Below, one piece after another: positions 8,514-18,583 of a stretch of DNA of 64,000 nucleotides (the first letter of the stretch is position 1; the number at the start of each line of letters is the position of its first letter). A program made the position numbers and the translations under genes. This stretch comes from CAYNFH01 sp964396385. GTDB taxonomy: Bacteria > Armatimonadota > Chthonomonadetes > Chthonomonadales > CAJBBX01. The stretch covers positions 1 to 64,000 of the forward strand of contig CAYNFH010000003.1 of assembly GCA_964396385.1 (NCBI GenBank). The letters are read 5' to 3'. The notes under the pieces were generated by a model. It was not told the DNA's origin, ran no database searches, and was given only the letters and a program-made list of their open reading frames with translations.

Positions 8514-9158
8514 ATGCAAATCGACCCCGTACGTAAAGAGCGCACCGCCTCGGTTCGTGCTGGAGTGATAAGGGCCAAGTTGGGTACTAGTGCGAGACAA
8601 TTGTCGACACGCGCGGTCGTGGGGCTTGTCGTCGCCCTCGTTGCCACACTCGCGACGTTTGTGCACCTTCGACGGTCCTTTGATCGGGCTCGGCTTAATG
8701 ATGCCATTGTTGCTGCAGTAGAGTCGGACAACCCTCAGGCGGTCCGGCGGTTGCTGATTGACGGCGCCAGCCCGAACGCGGAGAGGAATTGGTTTGCAGA
8801 GGATCCCTTTGGCTGGGTTATGGGCCAAGGTAGTACAGGGGGGCCGTCCGTTGCTTGCATGGCCGCGGCGAGCGACGACGCAGGCATCCTATCCATGCTG
8901 AGTGCCAACGGTGCTGACATCAATCGTCCGTCCTACGGTGGCATCACGCCGCTGATGTGGGCGTCTAGGTGCGGGAGTACCCATGCAGTGTCCGTGTTGC
9001 TAGGGAACGGAGTTAGGACTCATGCGCGAGATCTGGCCGGGAGGTCTGCACTGTGCTGGGCGCGCTTGGGGAAGTCGAACTTTGGTCGGAGCAGGAGGAT
9101 GCAGGAGGTTTTCGACCGCGTGATTGCTCAGTTGCGGGCGGCGGGAGCGCCGGAGTGA
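8514..9158 (+). CDS. Membrane-anchored ankyrin protein, possible immunity protein
   Basis: The 214-residue protein has one transmembrane segment at residues ~33-50 (RAVVGLVVALVATLATFVHL), then three to four ankyrin repeats (AVRRLLIDGASPNAE, ILSMLSANGADINRPS, TPLMWASRCGSTHAVSVLL). It starts 43 bp after the RHS gene on the same strand. In polymorphic toxin loci the gene directly after the toxin usually encodes immunity, and ankyrin-repeat immunity proteins are a known class. The role here is inferred from position only. The ribosome binding site is weak. Confidence 0.7.
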   Translation: MQIDPVRKERTASVRAGVIRAKLGTSARQLSTRAVVGLVVALVATLATFVHLRRSFDRARLNDAIVAAVESDNPQAVRRLLIDGASPNAERNWFAEDPFGWVMGQGSTGGPSVACMAAASDDAGILSMLSANGADINRPSYGGITPLMWASRCGSTHAVSVLLGNGVRTHARDLAGRSALCWARLGKSNFGRSRRMQEVFDRVIAQLRAAGAPE

Positions 9159-9231
9159 TCCTGTTGCTTGATTGACTCCTGAGAGTCCAAATATGAAGAC
9201 CAGTAGTACATGAGTAGAGCGAGGAGCCCCC

Positions 9232-9411
9232 TTGACCGGCGAGCTTTGGGCAGCCATCGAGCCACTTTTGCCCAAGCGAGCACCCGTCGCAGAGACGGGA
9301 AACTCATGTAGCCGAACCGTCGGCTCTGACCGGCACTCTGTTTGTGTTACGCACCGGCATCCCGTGGGATTACCCTTCGCAGGAGGTGGGGTACGGCTCT
9401 GGCCCGTTAGC
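9232..9411 (+). pseudogene. IS5-family transposase fragment with frameshift
   Basis: LTGELWAAIEPLLP starts in one frame. After a disruption near 9300 the continuation ALTGTLFVLRTGIPWDYPSQE is in another frame. Both match the N-terminus of IS5/IS1031-type transposases. The fragment ends exactly at the stop codon of the neighbouring FAD dehydrogenase gene, and the DDE domain is lost. It bounds the RHS island on the right. Confidence 0.8.
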
Positions 9412-10741
9412 CGAATCTGTCCGGGCGAAGCAGGTCGATTCCGATAGATGGCGGCTCGCCGGAGAGAATTTGAGAAATCAGCTTGCCGGTGATAGGGGCG
9501 AGGCTCACGCCCATCATGGCGTGGCCGGCGGCGATGGAAAGGTTGGTGTAGCGGCGCGTCCGGCCCACATACGGCAGGCCGTCCGGGGAGCACGGCCGCA
9601 GCCCGCACCAGACGGGTACACTCTGGAAGTCCTCCCGGCGAAAGTCCGGGAAGTAGCGCGGAATGGACTTCAGGATGCCCTCCATGCGGGACGGCTGGAT
9701 GGTGCGGTCCAGCCCCGCAATCTCCATGGTGCCGGCGAAGCGGAGCGAATCGCCCATCGGCGTGACCGCCACCCGCGCCTCCGTGAGGATGGAGCAGATG
9801 CGGGGTAGCTGGCGCGGTTTGGGCAGCGTGAGGCTGTAACCCTTGCCGGCCTGCATCGGCAGCCTCAAGCCCAGGCCGTGCGCCAGTACGCCGGACCAGG
9901 CACCCCCCGTGACTATGAACTCGTCCGCCCGCATCTCGCCCCGGTTGGTCAGGACGGCCTCCACCCTCCCCTGCCCCACCCGCCAGCCGGTCGCCTCCGT
10001 ACACCAGGAGATCTCCGCCCCCGCCTCTTGCACCGCGCGGGAGAGCCATGCCATGAGCCGGGCCGGTGAGAGGTGGCAGTCCAGCGGGAAGTAGACCGCG
10101 CCCGCGATGTCCATCCGGATGCCGGGATCCAGACGGCCGGCCTCATCCTGCGACAGAATTTCGGCAGGAATACCCAGCCCACGTGCCTTCTCCGCGAGCT
10201 CCGCCTCCTCATGGAGCGCCTGCTCCGTCTTGCAGAGCATCAGCAGGCCGTTCTGCGTCAGGCCGAAGGCGTTGCCGGATTCCGCCGATAGCTCCTCAAA
10301 GAGCCGCCGGCTGGCCAGGTGCAGGTCGCGCAGCAGCGGCGCGGAGCGTGCCACGTGGGCGGCATTGGCCGAGCGATAGAAGCGCCAGCCCCACTGAAGG
10401 AGCTCCGGGTCCAGGCGGGGACGAAGGGCGAAGGGGCTCTCCGGGTCCCGCATCATGCGCAGGCCGAGCCCCACCATGCCGGGCGCGGCCAGCGGCACGA
10501 AGTGGCTGGGCACCACCATCCCGGCGTTTCCCAGCGAGCAGCCGTCGTGGTCCGGCGCCCCTCGCTCCAGGAGGGTAATTTGATGCCCCTTCCGGAGCAG
10601 GTAGTACGCCACGCATAGCCCCACAACCCCCGCCCCTACGATGAGAACAGATTGAGGGGGTGAAGGGGTGAAGGGGTGAAGGGGTGACTCCGGAGTCGAG
10701 AGTCGAGAGTCGAGAGGTCGATTTCCGAATTCATCCTTCAT
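9407..10741 (-). CDS. FAD-dependent D-amino acid / cis-4-hydroxy-D-proline dehydrogenase
   Basis: The 444-residue DadA-like flavoprotein has its dinucleotide motif (VLIVGAGVVGLCVAYYLL) beginning only at residue ~32, and SIAAGHAMMGVSLAPITGKL near the C-terminus. It oxidises D-amino acids. Next to a hydroxyproline 2-epimerase, the best assignment is the step from cis-4-hydroxy-D-proline to the pyrroline (LhpB-type). ATG 10741 overlaps the epimerase stop (ATGA) and is the only in-frame start, so a 31-residue N-terminal extension encoded by heptamer repeats must be translated. That is unusual for the family. Confidence 0.85.
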   Translation of the reverse strand: MKDEFGNRPLDSRLSTPESPLHPFTPSPPQSVLIVGAGVVGLCVAYYLLRKGHQITLLERGAPDHDGCSLGNAGMVVPSHFVPLAAPGMVGLGLRMMRDPESPFALRPRLDPELLQWGWRFYRSANAAHVARSAPLLRDLHLASRRLFEELSAESGNAFGLTQNGLLMLCKTEQALHEEAELAEKARGLGIPAEILSQDEAGRLDPGIRMDIAGAVYFPLDCHLSPARLMAWLSRAVQEAGAEISWCTEATGWRVGQGRVEAVLTNRGEMRADEFIVTGGAWSGVLAHGLGLRLPMQAGKGYSLTLPKPRQLPRICSILTEARVAVTPMGDSLRFAGTMEIAGLDRTIQPSRMEGILKSIPRYFPDFRREDFQSVPVWCGLRPCSPDGLPYVGRTRRYTNLSIAAGHAMMGVSLAPITGKLISQILSGEPPSIGIDLLRPDRFG

Positions 10742-10754
10742 CCTTCATCCTTCG
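10655..10754. repeat. Cluster of three 7-8 bp tandem repeats
   Basis: GGGGTGAA x~4 (10655-10688), GAGTCGA x3 (10692-10717) and CATCCTT x3 (10730-10754) lie back to back. They span the junction of the epimerase and dehydrogenase genes and encode the extra N-terminal residues of the latter. Confidence 0.85.
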
Positions 10755-11703
10755 TGCGGATTCCCCAGCAGAACGGGTCCGCCGGATCCAGGACGAGGGT
10801 AGATTCAGCGTTGATATAGGCGCGGCCGCGGATGGTGGGGATGATCTGCCCGTCCACGACTTCGACGGAGCCCTCAAAGTAGCTGCCGACGATGCTCTCC
10901 TGCCGCCAGACCTCGCCTTCCCGCAGCGCGCCATCCGCATACAGGCACGCCAGCTTGGCGCTGGTGCCGGTGCCGCAGGGAGAGCGGTCGTACGCGCCGC
11001 CGGGACAGAGGACAAAGTTGCGGCTGTGGGCGCCGGCCGTCTCCGAAGGCGCGAACAGCTCCACGTGGTCGATCTCCTGTCCGTCCCGGCCGGTAATACC
11101 GTGGCGCCCCAGGGCGCGGCGTATGCGCCACGTGAATTCCGTGAGCGCTTCCACGTTGTCCAGGCGGAGGTCCTGACCGTGGTCCTTCACCAGGAAGAAC
11201 CAGTTCCCGCCCCAGGCCACGTCGCCCGTCACGGTCCCGAACCCCTCCACCGGGACCTGCACGTCCTTCCGGTGCCGGTAGGCGGGAATGTTGCGGACGG
11301 ACACGTCGCCGGTATCGTGGAGAACTGCGGTAACCACTCCGACCGGAGTCTCAATGCGGTGCTCGCCGGGCGTAATGCGGCTCAGATACGCGAGAGTTGC
11401 GACCACCCCGATGGAGCCATGGCCGCACATGCCCAGGAAGCCCACGTTGTTGAAGAAGATGACGCCGGCCGCGCAGCCGGGCTCGGCAGGCTCCGTGATG
11501 AGCGCGCCCACCAATACGTCGGAGCCGCGCGGCTCATTCACCACGGCGGAGCGATACCTATCGTGCTGCTCCCGGAATACGCGAAGCTTGTCCGCAACGG
11601 AGCCGCTGCCCAGCTCCGGCCCGCCCTCTATCACGACGCGGGTGGGCTCGCCGGCGGTGTGGGAATCGATGACGCGGATTCTGGACACCCGTGACTCGCT
11701 CAT
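10738..11703 (-). CDS. 4-hydroxyproline 2-epimerase (proline racemase family)
   Basis: The 321-residue product has both catalytic cysteines in their family contexts: C93 in GFLGMCGHGSIG and C243 in YDRSPCGTGTSAK. The two-cysteine form with RSPCGTGTSA is characteristic of trans-4-hydroxy-L-proline 2-epimerase; trans-3-hydroxyproline dehydratases replace the second Cys with Thr. It converts trans-4-hydroxy-L-proline to cis-4-hydroxy-D-proline, the substrate expected for the coupled FAD dehydrogenase. The later pathway steps (deaminase, semialdehyde dehydrogenase) are not in the window. The two genes are translationally coupled by ATGA. Confidence 0.9.
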   Translation of the reverse strand: MSESRVSRIRVIDSHTAGEPTRVVIEGGPELGSGSVADKLRVFREQHDRYRSAVVNEPRGSDVLVGALITEPAEPGCAAGVIFFNNVGFLGMCGHGSIGVVATLAYLSRITPGEHRIETPVGVVTAVLHDTGDVSVRNIPAYRHRKDVQVPVEGFGTVTGDVAWGGNWFFLVKDHGQDLRLDNVEALTEFTWRIRRALGRHGITGRDGQEIDHVELFAPSETAGAHSRNFVLCPGGAYDRSPCGTGTSAKLACLYADGALREGEVWRQESIVGSYFEGSVEVVDGQIIPTIRGRAYINAESTLVLDPADPFCWGIRTKDEG

Positions 11704-11708
11704 TTTGA

Positions 11709-11779
11709 TGTCTGACGGATGACGGAAGACGGCGGACGGATGGATTCCAGGTCCGTCACCCGTCCCCGGTCCTCCGTCA
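11709..11779. repeat. GACGGAx heptamer repeat hairpin
   Basis: GACGGAT-GACGGAA-GACGGCG-GACGGAT (11712-11742) is followed by complementary CCGTC-type units (11751-11778), so the region can fold into a long imperfect hairpin. It lies between the hydrolase stop and the epimerase start. Confidence 0.75.
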
Positions 11780-13663
<1,884 letters not shown>

Positions 13664-13748
13664 GCGGTGACTCCTATCGTGGGGTTGCTGCGTCCTCCTT
13701 CCCCGGGAACCGGACGCAATCCTGCGGAGGCAAGTTAGGCCCCGAGAC

Positions 13749-15059
13749 TCAGGACGGTTTCGCGGCAGCGAAGGCAGGTTTGGTGTCCAGGAGTATCCCT
13801 TTGATGGCCAGCCGGTCCTGCGCGGAGAGGCGGGTGAAGTCCGGGGACTGGTCCTTGCCTGAGAGCACTTCCCACAGTCGGTGGTAGACGTACTGCCTGG
13901 CTTCCGCGGGCAAACTGTCGAACGCTTCCGAGTAGATGAGGTAGCTGCAGGGGTAGCGGAACAGCCGCTTCGTCAGGTCCAGCTCCCGAAGGGAGCGGCC
14001 GCGGTGGTCCTTGGGTCCTCTGCGCTGGAACTCGCCTCCAAAGCCGCTGGTGCCGATGACCGGCTCCGTAAGCGGCGCCTCATTCGCAAACAGCAGGCCC
14101 TTCACCAGAGGCTCGCACGCCGCTTTGATTCGAGATGTCGTGCTCTCCGAGCGGTAGTCGGCCGGCCGCTTCAGCTCCTTGTTCAGCGCCTCCTCGTACT
14201 CCAGCGCGACCCGCGTCTGGTACACCGCCTGCTCGATCAGGTTCTGCAGGTGCGTCTGGTGCTCCATCACCATGAGCGCCACGATGTCGCTGTACTTGCT
14301 CAGGTACGGCGAGGTGTCCAGGTAGCTGCTCAGGTCCGTGACGTTGGAGCCCTTCTGCGGGTCGAACGGCGCACTCTGGCGGAATACCTGGTTGCCCATG
14401 TGATACTGCCCGCCGCTCTTGCCGGTCACGTACCACCCTCCCCACCGCTCCTTCATCGGGCTCTCATCCGTCGTGAGGTAGGTGCCCTCCGTGAGGACCG
14501 GCTGGCCGTCCGGCCCGGGATAGACGCTCCGCATGATGTGGCCGGGGATGTCCCGCGTGAGCGTGGACTCGTGGCACTGGAGGCACTCGTCCGTCTGGCG
14601 GATGAATTTTGGCGCGGTGCCCTTCTCCTGCGGGAGGACGTAGAACACGGCCCCAAACCTAGGATCCACCGCCGCCGCCTCCAGCACTCGCCCGCCCTGG
14701 ACAAACCCGATGTAGACGCCGTCGTTGAATTAGAGAGCGCGGGGTGAGTCCGGGGAGATGATGTCGCGCTGGAAGCTGGTCTTGGAGAAGACGAGGGTCT
14801 GGGAGGAGACGGGTACGCCCAGCGCGTCCAGCACGGACCGCAGATAGCCCCGGCCGGCCTCGAACTGGAGCTTGACCTCGCCCTTGTCGATGCGCTGTTG
14901 GAGACGGGTTATCGCGTCGTCCGGTTTGGACTCCGAGTAGCGGATGGCGGGGTCTTCGCACAGGCGCGTCTGCTGCACGCGCGCGGCGGCCAGGAGCGGC
15001 GCCGCTCCCGCAAGCAACCCCCCGATTATGATTCCCGCTCGTTTCCAGTTTCGCATCAT
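13749..15059 (-). pseudogene. Mono-heme c-type cytochrome gene with in-frame TAA stop
   Basis: From ATG 15059 (GGGAGAG at good spacing) the frame encodes a signal-anchor (AGIIIGGLLAGAAPLLAAA) and ~110 residues ending SPDSPRAL. TAA follows at 14730-14732, and the same frame continues FNDGVYIGFVQGG without any shift to 13749. The second part holds the heme site CLQCH and a long conserved domain (VDPRFGAVFYVLP, KERWGGWYVTG). A Tyr codon (TAC/TAT) changed to TAA explains the break. The downstream part could be re-initiated at 14687 but would lack the export signal. It is either a recent pseudogene or a sequencing error. Confidence 0.8.
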
Positions 15060-15193
15060 GTTGCCCATCTCTCCCGTAGCAGTACACCCACAGTATATCG
15101 GACAGCAAGGTCCAATTTCCACCGCCGGAGAACTGCTTTCTTGCTCGGCAGACTCAGCGAGCTGAGTACACCACGGATAGATGGTAAATGGTA

Positions 15194-15202
15194 TGGTACA
15201 AT
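15194..15202 (+). promoter_or_regulatory. Extended -10 promoter of vapBC (leaderless?)
   Basis: TGG-TACAAT forms an extended -10 ending six bases before ATG 15209, so transcription would begin at or near the start codon. No Shine-Dalgarno sequence is present. Confidence 0.5.
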
Positions 15203-15208
15203 GCCACC

Positions 15209-15472
15209 ATGCTGCGAACAACCATCGATAGAGCGGGACGGGTTGTCATCCCTAAAGTGCTCCGGGACGCGCTGAGGCTCGAGCCGGGTGACGAGCTGGA
15301 CCTGGAACCGTCTGCTGGAGCGATAACCATTCGGCCGGTCCACGCACCGGCGCCGCTGGTGAAGGAGCAGGGAATCTGGGTGTATAGAGCCGGAAGGCCG
15401 CTTAGCGACCTCTCCATTCTGGACGCAATCAGTGAAGCGCGTGAGGAACGGACTAAGGACCTCCTCGGTTGA
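15209..15472 (+). CDS. vapB: AbrB/MazE-type antitoxin (VapB)
   Basis: The 87-residue product begins with a swapped-hairpin AbrB DNA-binding domain (TTIDRAGRVVIPKVLRDAL, then LRLEPGDELDLEP). The C-terminal tail (ILDAISEAREERTKDLLG) would wrap the toxin. It is expected to repress its own promoter and neutralise the PIN toxin. The stop overlaps the toxin start by TTGA. A longer start at 15188 would add seven residues, but ATG 15209 fits the domain and the -10 spacing. Confidence 0.88.
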   Translation: MLRTTIDRAGRVVIPKVLRDALRLEPGDELDLEPSAGAITIRPVHAPAPLVKEQGIWVYRAGRPLSDLSILDAISEAREERTKDLLG

Positions 15473-15894
15473 AGGAGTTCTTCGACACTTCGGTTCTCGT
15501 GGCCGCGCACCTGGGGGACCATCCACACCATCAGCCGAGCGTCGCCGCGCTAGCCAGTGCAGAGAAGGCCAGATCCGGATGCGCCGCGCACTCGCTGGCG
15601 GAGATCTATTCCGTTATCACGCGGTTACCCCTTCGACCTCCCATCGCGCCGGAGCAGGTCATGCTGTTCTTGGAGGACATCCGGGAGCGGCTCGCCGTCA
15701 TTCCTCTGGATGAGTCCGGCTACTTTGCCACTCTTGCAGACGCCTCTGCCCGTCGCATTACGGGGGGCCAGATCCACGATGCTTTGATGCTGAGATGCGC
15801 GGCCAATGCCGCCGCTGAGACCATCTACACCTGGAACGTTAAGCATTTCCAGCGCATTGCCCCCGATCTCGCGGACCGCATCCGCACCCCGTAG
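15469..15894 (+). CDS. vapC: PIN-domain ribonuclease toxin (VapC)
   Basis: The 141-residue PIN protein has the first acidic residue in FFDTSVLVAA (D6), a central Glu in AAHSLAEIYSVI (~E45) and C-terminal acidic residues around IHDALMLRCA, then YTWNVKHFQRIAPDL. This is the Mg2+-dependent RNase site of VapC toxins. It starts at TTG 15469, overlapping the antitoxin stop, so synthesis is coupled to the antitoxin. Confidence 0.9.
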   Translation: MKEFFDTSVLVAAHLGDHPHHQPSVAALASAEKARSGCAAHSLAEIYSVITRLPLRPPIAPEQVMLFLEDIRERLAVIPLDESGYFATLADASARRITGGQIHDALMLRCAANAAAETIYTWNVKHFQRIAPDLADRIRTP

Positions 15895-15998
15895 CGAGTG
15901 GCCTAACCACTTAACAATAGCGCGCGTGGGCCGCCGCAGCAACTGTCGGAACGCCACTCGCAGGAGGGGAATCGCCCGAAATCCCCGAACAGCAGGGC

Positions 15999-18059
15999 AT
16001 GGCGGCGCAGCGCGTTTTCCACTCCCCCTATTCCCACGGCTTCATCCGCGCGGCGGTAGGCGTCCCTTCACTGCGGGTCTCTGATCCCGCCTACAACGCC
16101 GAGCAAACGCTGGCGCTCGCCCGGCGCGCCAGCGAGCAGCACGCCGCCGTCTGCCTGTTTCCGGAGCTCGGAATCTCGGCCTACACCAACGAGGATCTCT
16201 TCCACCAGGATGCCCTGCTAGATGCGACGCGGGATGCCGTGCGCCGAATCGTTCAGGAGAGCGCGAAGCTGGAGCCCGTCCTGCTGGTGGGCGCTCCCCT
16301 GCGCTTCGAGAGCAAGCTGTTCAACTGCGCGGTAGTCGTCTACCGGGGCCGTATCCTGGGGATCGTGCCCAAGACCTACCTTCCCAACTACCGCGAGTTC
16401 TATGAGCAGCGGCAGTTCACGTCCGGGCGGGACGCCGTGAGCCAGGAGATCCCCTTCCTCGAAGCGACCGTGCCGTTCGGCAGCGACATCGTGTTCCAGG
16501 CCTCCAACGTGGAGGGTTTTGGGCTGCACGTGGAGATCTGTGAGGATGTCTGGACCCCCATTCCGCCCAGTAGCTTCGGCGCGCTGGCCGGCGCCACGGT
16601 GCTCGCCAACCTCTCCGCCAGCAACATTACAGTCGGTAAAGCGGAGTACCGCAGGGAGCTGTGCGCGCTGCAATCCGGCCGGTGCATCGCCGCCTACCTC
16701 TACTCCGCCGCCGGGCCTGGAGAGTCGACCACGGACCTGGCCTGGGACGGCTACGCCCTGATCTACGAGAACAACGAGCTGCTGGCGGAATCGGAGCGGT
16801 TCCGCAGCGACCAGCTCATCCTGGCCGACATCGACCTGGAGCGCCTGGTGCAGGACCGCATGCGCATGACTAGCTTCAACGATTCCGTCGGATATCACCT
16901 GGAGCGCATCCGGTCTATGCGCCGCGTGGAGTTCGAGCTGCGCGTCCCAACTGGCGAGATCCCGCTGATGCGGCGCGTGGAGCGGTTCCCCTACGTGCCG
17001 AGCGACCCGCGCGTGCGCGACGAGCGGTGCTTCGAAGTGTACAACATCCAGGTCCAGGGGCTGATGAAGCGGCTCCAGAGCACCGGAATCCGAAAGGTAG
17101 TCATCGGCGTTTCAGGCGGGCTGGACTCCACGCACGCCCTTATCGTGGCGGCGAAGACCATGGAGCGGATGGAGCTGCCGCTCACCAACATCCTGGCCTA
17201 CACCATGCCGGGCTTCGCCACGAGCGACGTTACGAAGAGCAATGCCTGGAAGCTCATGATGGCCCTGGGGGTCACAGCGGAGGAGATAGATATCCGGCCC
17301 TCCTGCACGCAGATGCTGCGGGACATCGGCCACCCGTTCGTGGGTGGAATGCCGGTGTATGACATCACCTTCGAGAACGTGCAGGCCGGCGAGCGGACTT
17401 CCCACCTCTTCCGCCTGGCCAACCTGCACGACGGTCTGGTGCTGGGGACGGGCGACCTGAGCGAGCTGGCGCTGGGCTGGTCTACCTACGGCGTGGGCGA
17501 TCAGATGTCGCACTACAACGTGAACGCTTCCGTGCCCAAGACGCTCATCCAGCACGTCATCCGGTGGGTGGTGGATTCCGGGCAGTTCGATAAGGAGACC
17601 GGCGAGGTGCTGCAGAGCATTGTAGACACGGAGATCTCGCCGGAGCTCGTGCCGCACGAGGAGGGAGATACAGGCCAGCCCTCGCAGCGGACGGAGGAGA
17701 AGATAGGGCCGTACGAGCTGCAGGACTTTAACACCTACTACATCACCCGGTTCGGTTTCCTCCCCAGCAAGGTGGCCTACCTGAGTCACAACGCGTGGGG
17801 CGACAAGGATGCGGGAGCGTGGTCGGACCTGGTGCCGCCGGAGAAGCGGCACGCGTATGACCTGGCGACCATCAAGAAGTGGCTGGAGGTGTTCCTGTAC
17901 CGCTTCTTCCGGATCAGCCAGTTCAAGCGCTCCGCCATCCCCAACGGCCCGAAGGTAGGGAGCGGCGGATCTCTTTCCCCCCGTGGCGACTGGCGCGCCC
18001 CCTCCGATTCGGAGGCCACCGTCTGGCTGGAGGAGCTGCGCCGAAATGTGCCGGATTGA
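15999..18059 (+). CDS. nadE: Glutamine-dependent NAD+ synthetase
   Basis: The 686-residue two-domain enzyme has an N-terminal CN-hydrolase glutaminase (residues ~15-290) with triad E56 (FPELGISAY), K125 (PKTYLPNYREF) and C181 (VEICEDVW). The C-terminal NAD synthetase domain has the ATP pyrophosphatase P-loop SGGLDSTHAL at S372. It amidates deamido-NAD+ to NAD+ using glutamine-derived ammonia and ATP. Length and residues are those of the eukaryote-like long NadE. It is flanked by unrelated genes and appears monocistronic. Confidence 0.96.
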   Translation: MAAQRVFHSPYSHGFIRAAVGVPSLRVSDPAYNAEQTLALARRASEQHAAVCLFPELGISAYTNEDLFHQDALLDATRDAVRRIVQESAKLEPVLLVGAPLRFESKLFNCAVVVYRGRILGIVPKTYLPNYREFYEQRQFTSGRDAVSQEIPFLEATVPFGSDIVFQASNVEGFGLHVEICEDVWTPIPPSSFGALAGATVLANLSASNITVGKAEYRRELCALQSGRCIAAYLYSAAGPGESTTDLAWDGYALIYENNELLAESERFRSDQLILADIDLERLVQDRMRMTSFNDSVGYHLERIRSMRRVEFELRVPTGEIPLMRRVERFPYVPSDPRVRDERCFEVYNIQVQGLMKRLQSTGIRKVVIGVSGGLDSTHALIVAAKTMERMELPLTNILAYTMPGFATSDVTKSNAWKLMMALGVTAEEIDIRPSCTQMLRDIGHPFVGGMPVYDITFENVQAGERTSHLFRLANLHDGLVLGTGDLSELALGWSTYGVGDQMSHYNVNASVPKTLIQHVIRWVVDSGQFDKETGEVLQSIVDTEISPELVPHEEGDTGQPSQRTEEKIGPYELQDFNTYYITRFGFLPSKVAYLSHNAWGDKDAGAWSDLVPPEKRHAYDLATIKKWLEVFLYRFFRISQFKRSAIPNGPKVGSGGSLSPRGDWRAPSDSEATVWLEELRRNVPD

Positions 18060-18169
18060 ATCGTCCCCTATTGGAAGGCAGACTGTCACTCTCACACCGA
18101 GCGGTCGTATAAAACAGACCAGCGCCCTAAGGCGTCAGCGCCCTTGTCCTTCCAAGAAGGGATACCACC

Positions 18170-18511
18170 ATGAGACGTCTGCTGTACGGCTGGACCGCAT
18201 TGGCAGGCATCGGCGGCGTGCTTCTCTCCGGCGCCGCTGCCCCCGCAAAGGCGGATGACTGCGACCGCTACGACCGCTACCGCTACGAGGACGCCCGATA
18301 CTACGACCGGGACTGCGACCGGGACCGGTACTATCGCGCAGACTACTACCGGGACCGCGATTGCGACCGCGATCGCTACTACCGCACCTATTACCGGGAC
18401 TGTGACCGCGACCGGTACTACCGGGGCTCCAACGTCCGGGTGGACCTGGACTTCCGCCTCGGACGGGACCGCGCCCACATCCGGTACCACGATCGCGGGC
18501 ACGGCTGGTAA
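18170..18511 (+). CDS. Small secreted Asp/Arg/Tyr-repeat protein
   Basis: The 113-residue product has a signal peptide (MRRLLYGWTALAGIGGVLLS, cleavage near AKADD). It is followed by ~60 residues of repeats built from CDRDRYY and YYRD units, with one Cys per repeat (about six in total). The end is RVDLDFRLGRDRAHIRYHDRGHGW. The alternating acid/base/aromatic pattern suggests a surface or envelope low-complexity protein; no catalytic role is visible. AAGGGA precedes ATG 18170. A truncated protein with a similar Tyr/Arg/Trp-rich ending lies at 44330. Confidence 0.75.
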   Translation: MRRLLYGWTALAGIGGVLLSGAAAPAKADDCDRYDRYRYEDARYYDRDCDRDRYYRADYYRDRDCDRDRYYRTYYRDCDRDRYYRGSNVRVDLDFRLGRDRAHIRYHDRGHGW

Positions 18512-18512
18512 G

Positions 18513-18583
18513 TGAGTGACGGCGGACGGGAGACGGACGGGTTGTAGCTCCGTCGGTCATCCGTCTTCCGTCCTCCGTCTCTT
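18513..18583. repeat. GACGGxx heptamer repeat hairpin
   Basis: GACGGCG-GACGGGA-GACGGAC is followed, after GTTGTAGCT, by CCGTC-type units. The two sides are complementary and can fold into a hairpin between convergent genes, where it may act as a terminator. Confidence 0.75.

Noticed and set aside
6673..9411. A complete composite transposon
   Set aside because: The two flanking transposases belong to different families and are both truncated; no matching terminal inverted repeats or target duplication were found.
9000..10049. A 349-residue minus-strand open frame crossing the FAD dehydrogenase 3' half and the IS5 remnant
   Set aside because: It runs out of register with the dehydrogenase and through a transposase fragment, and has no family features.
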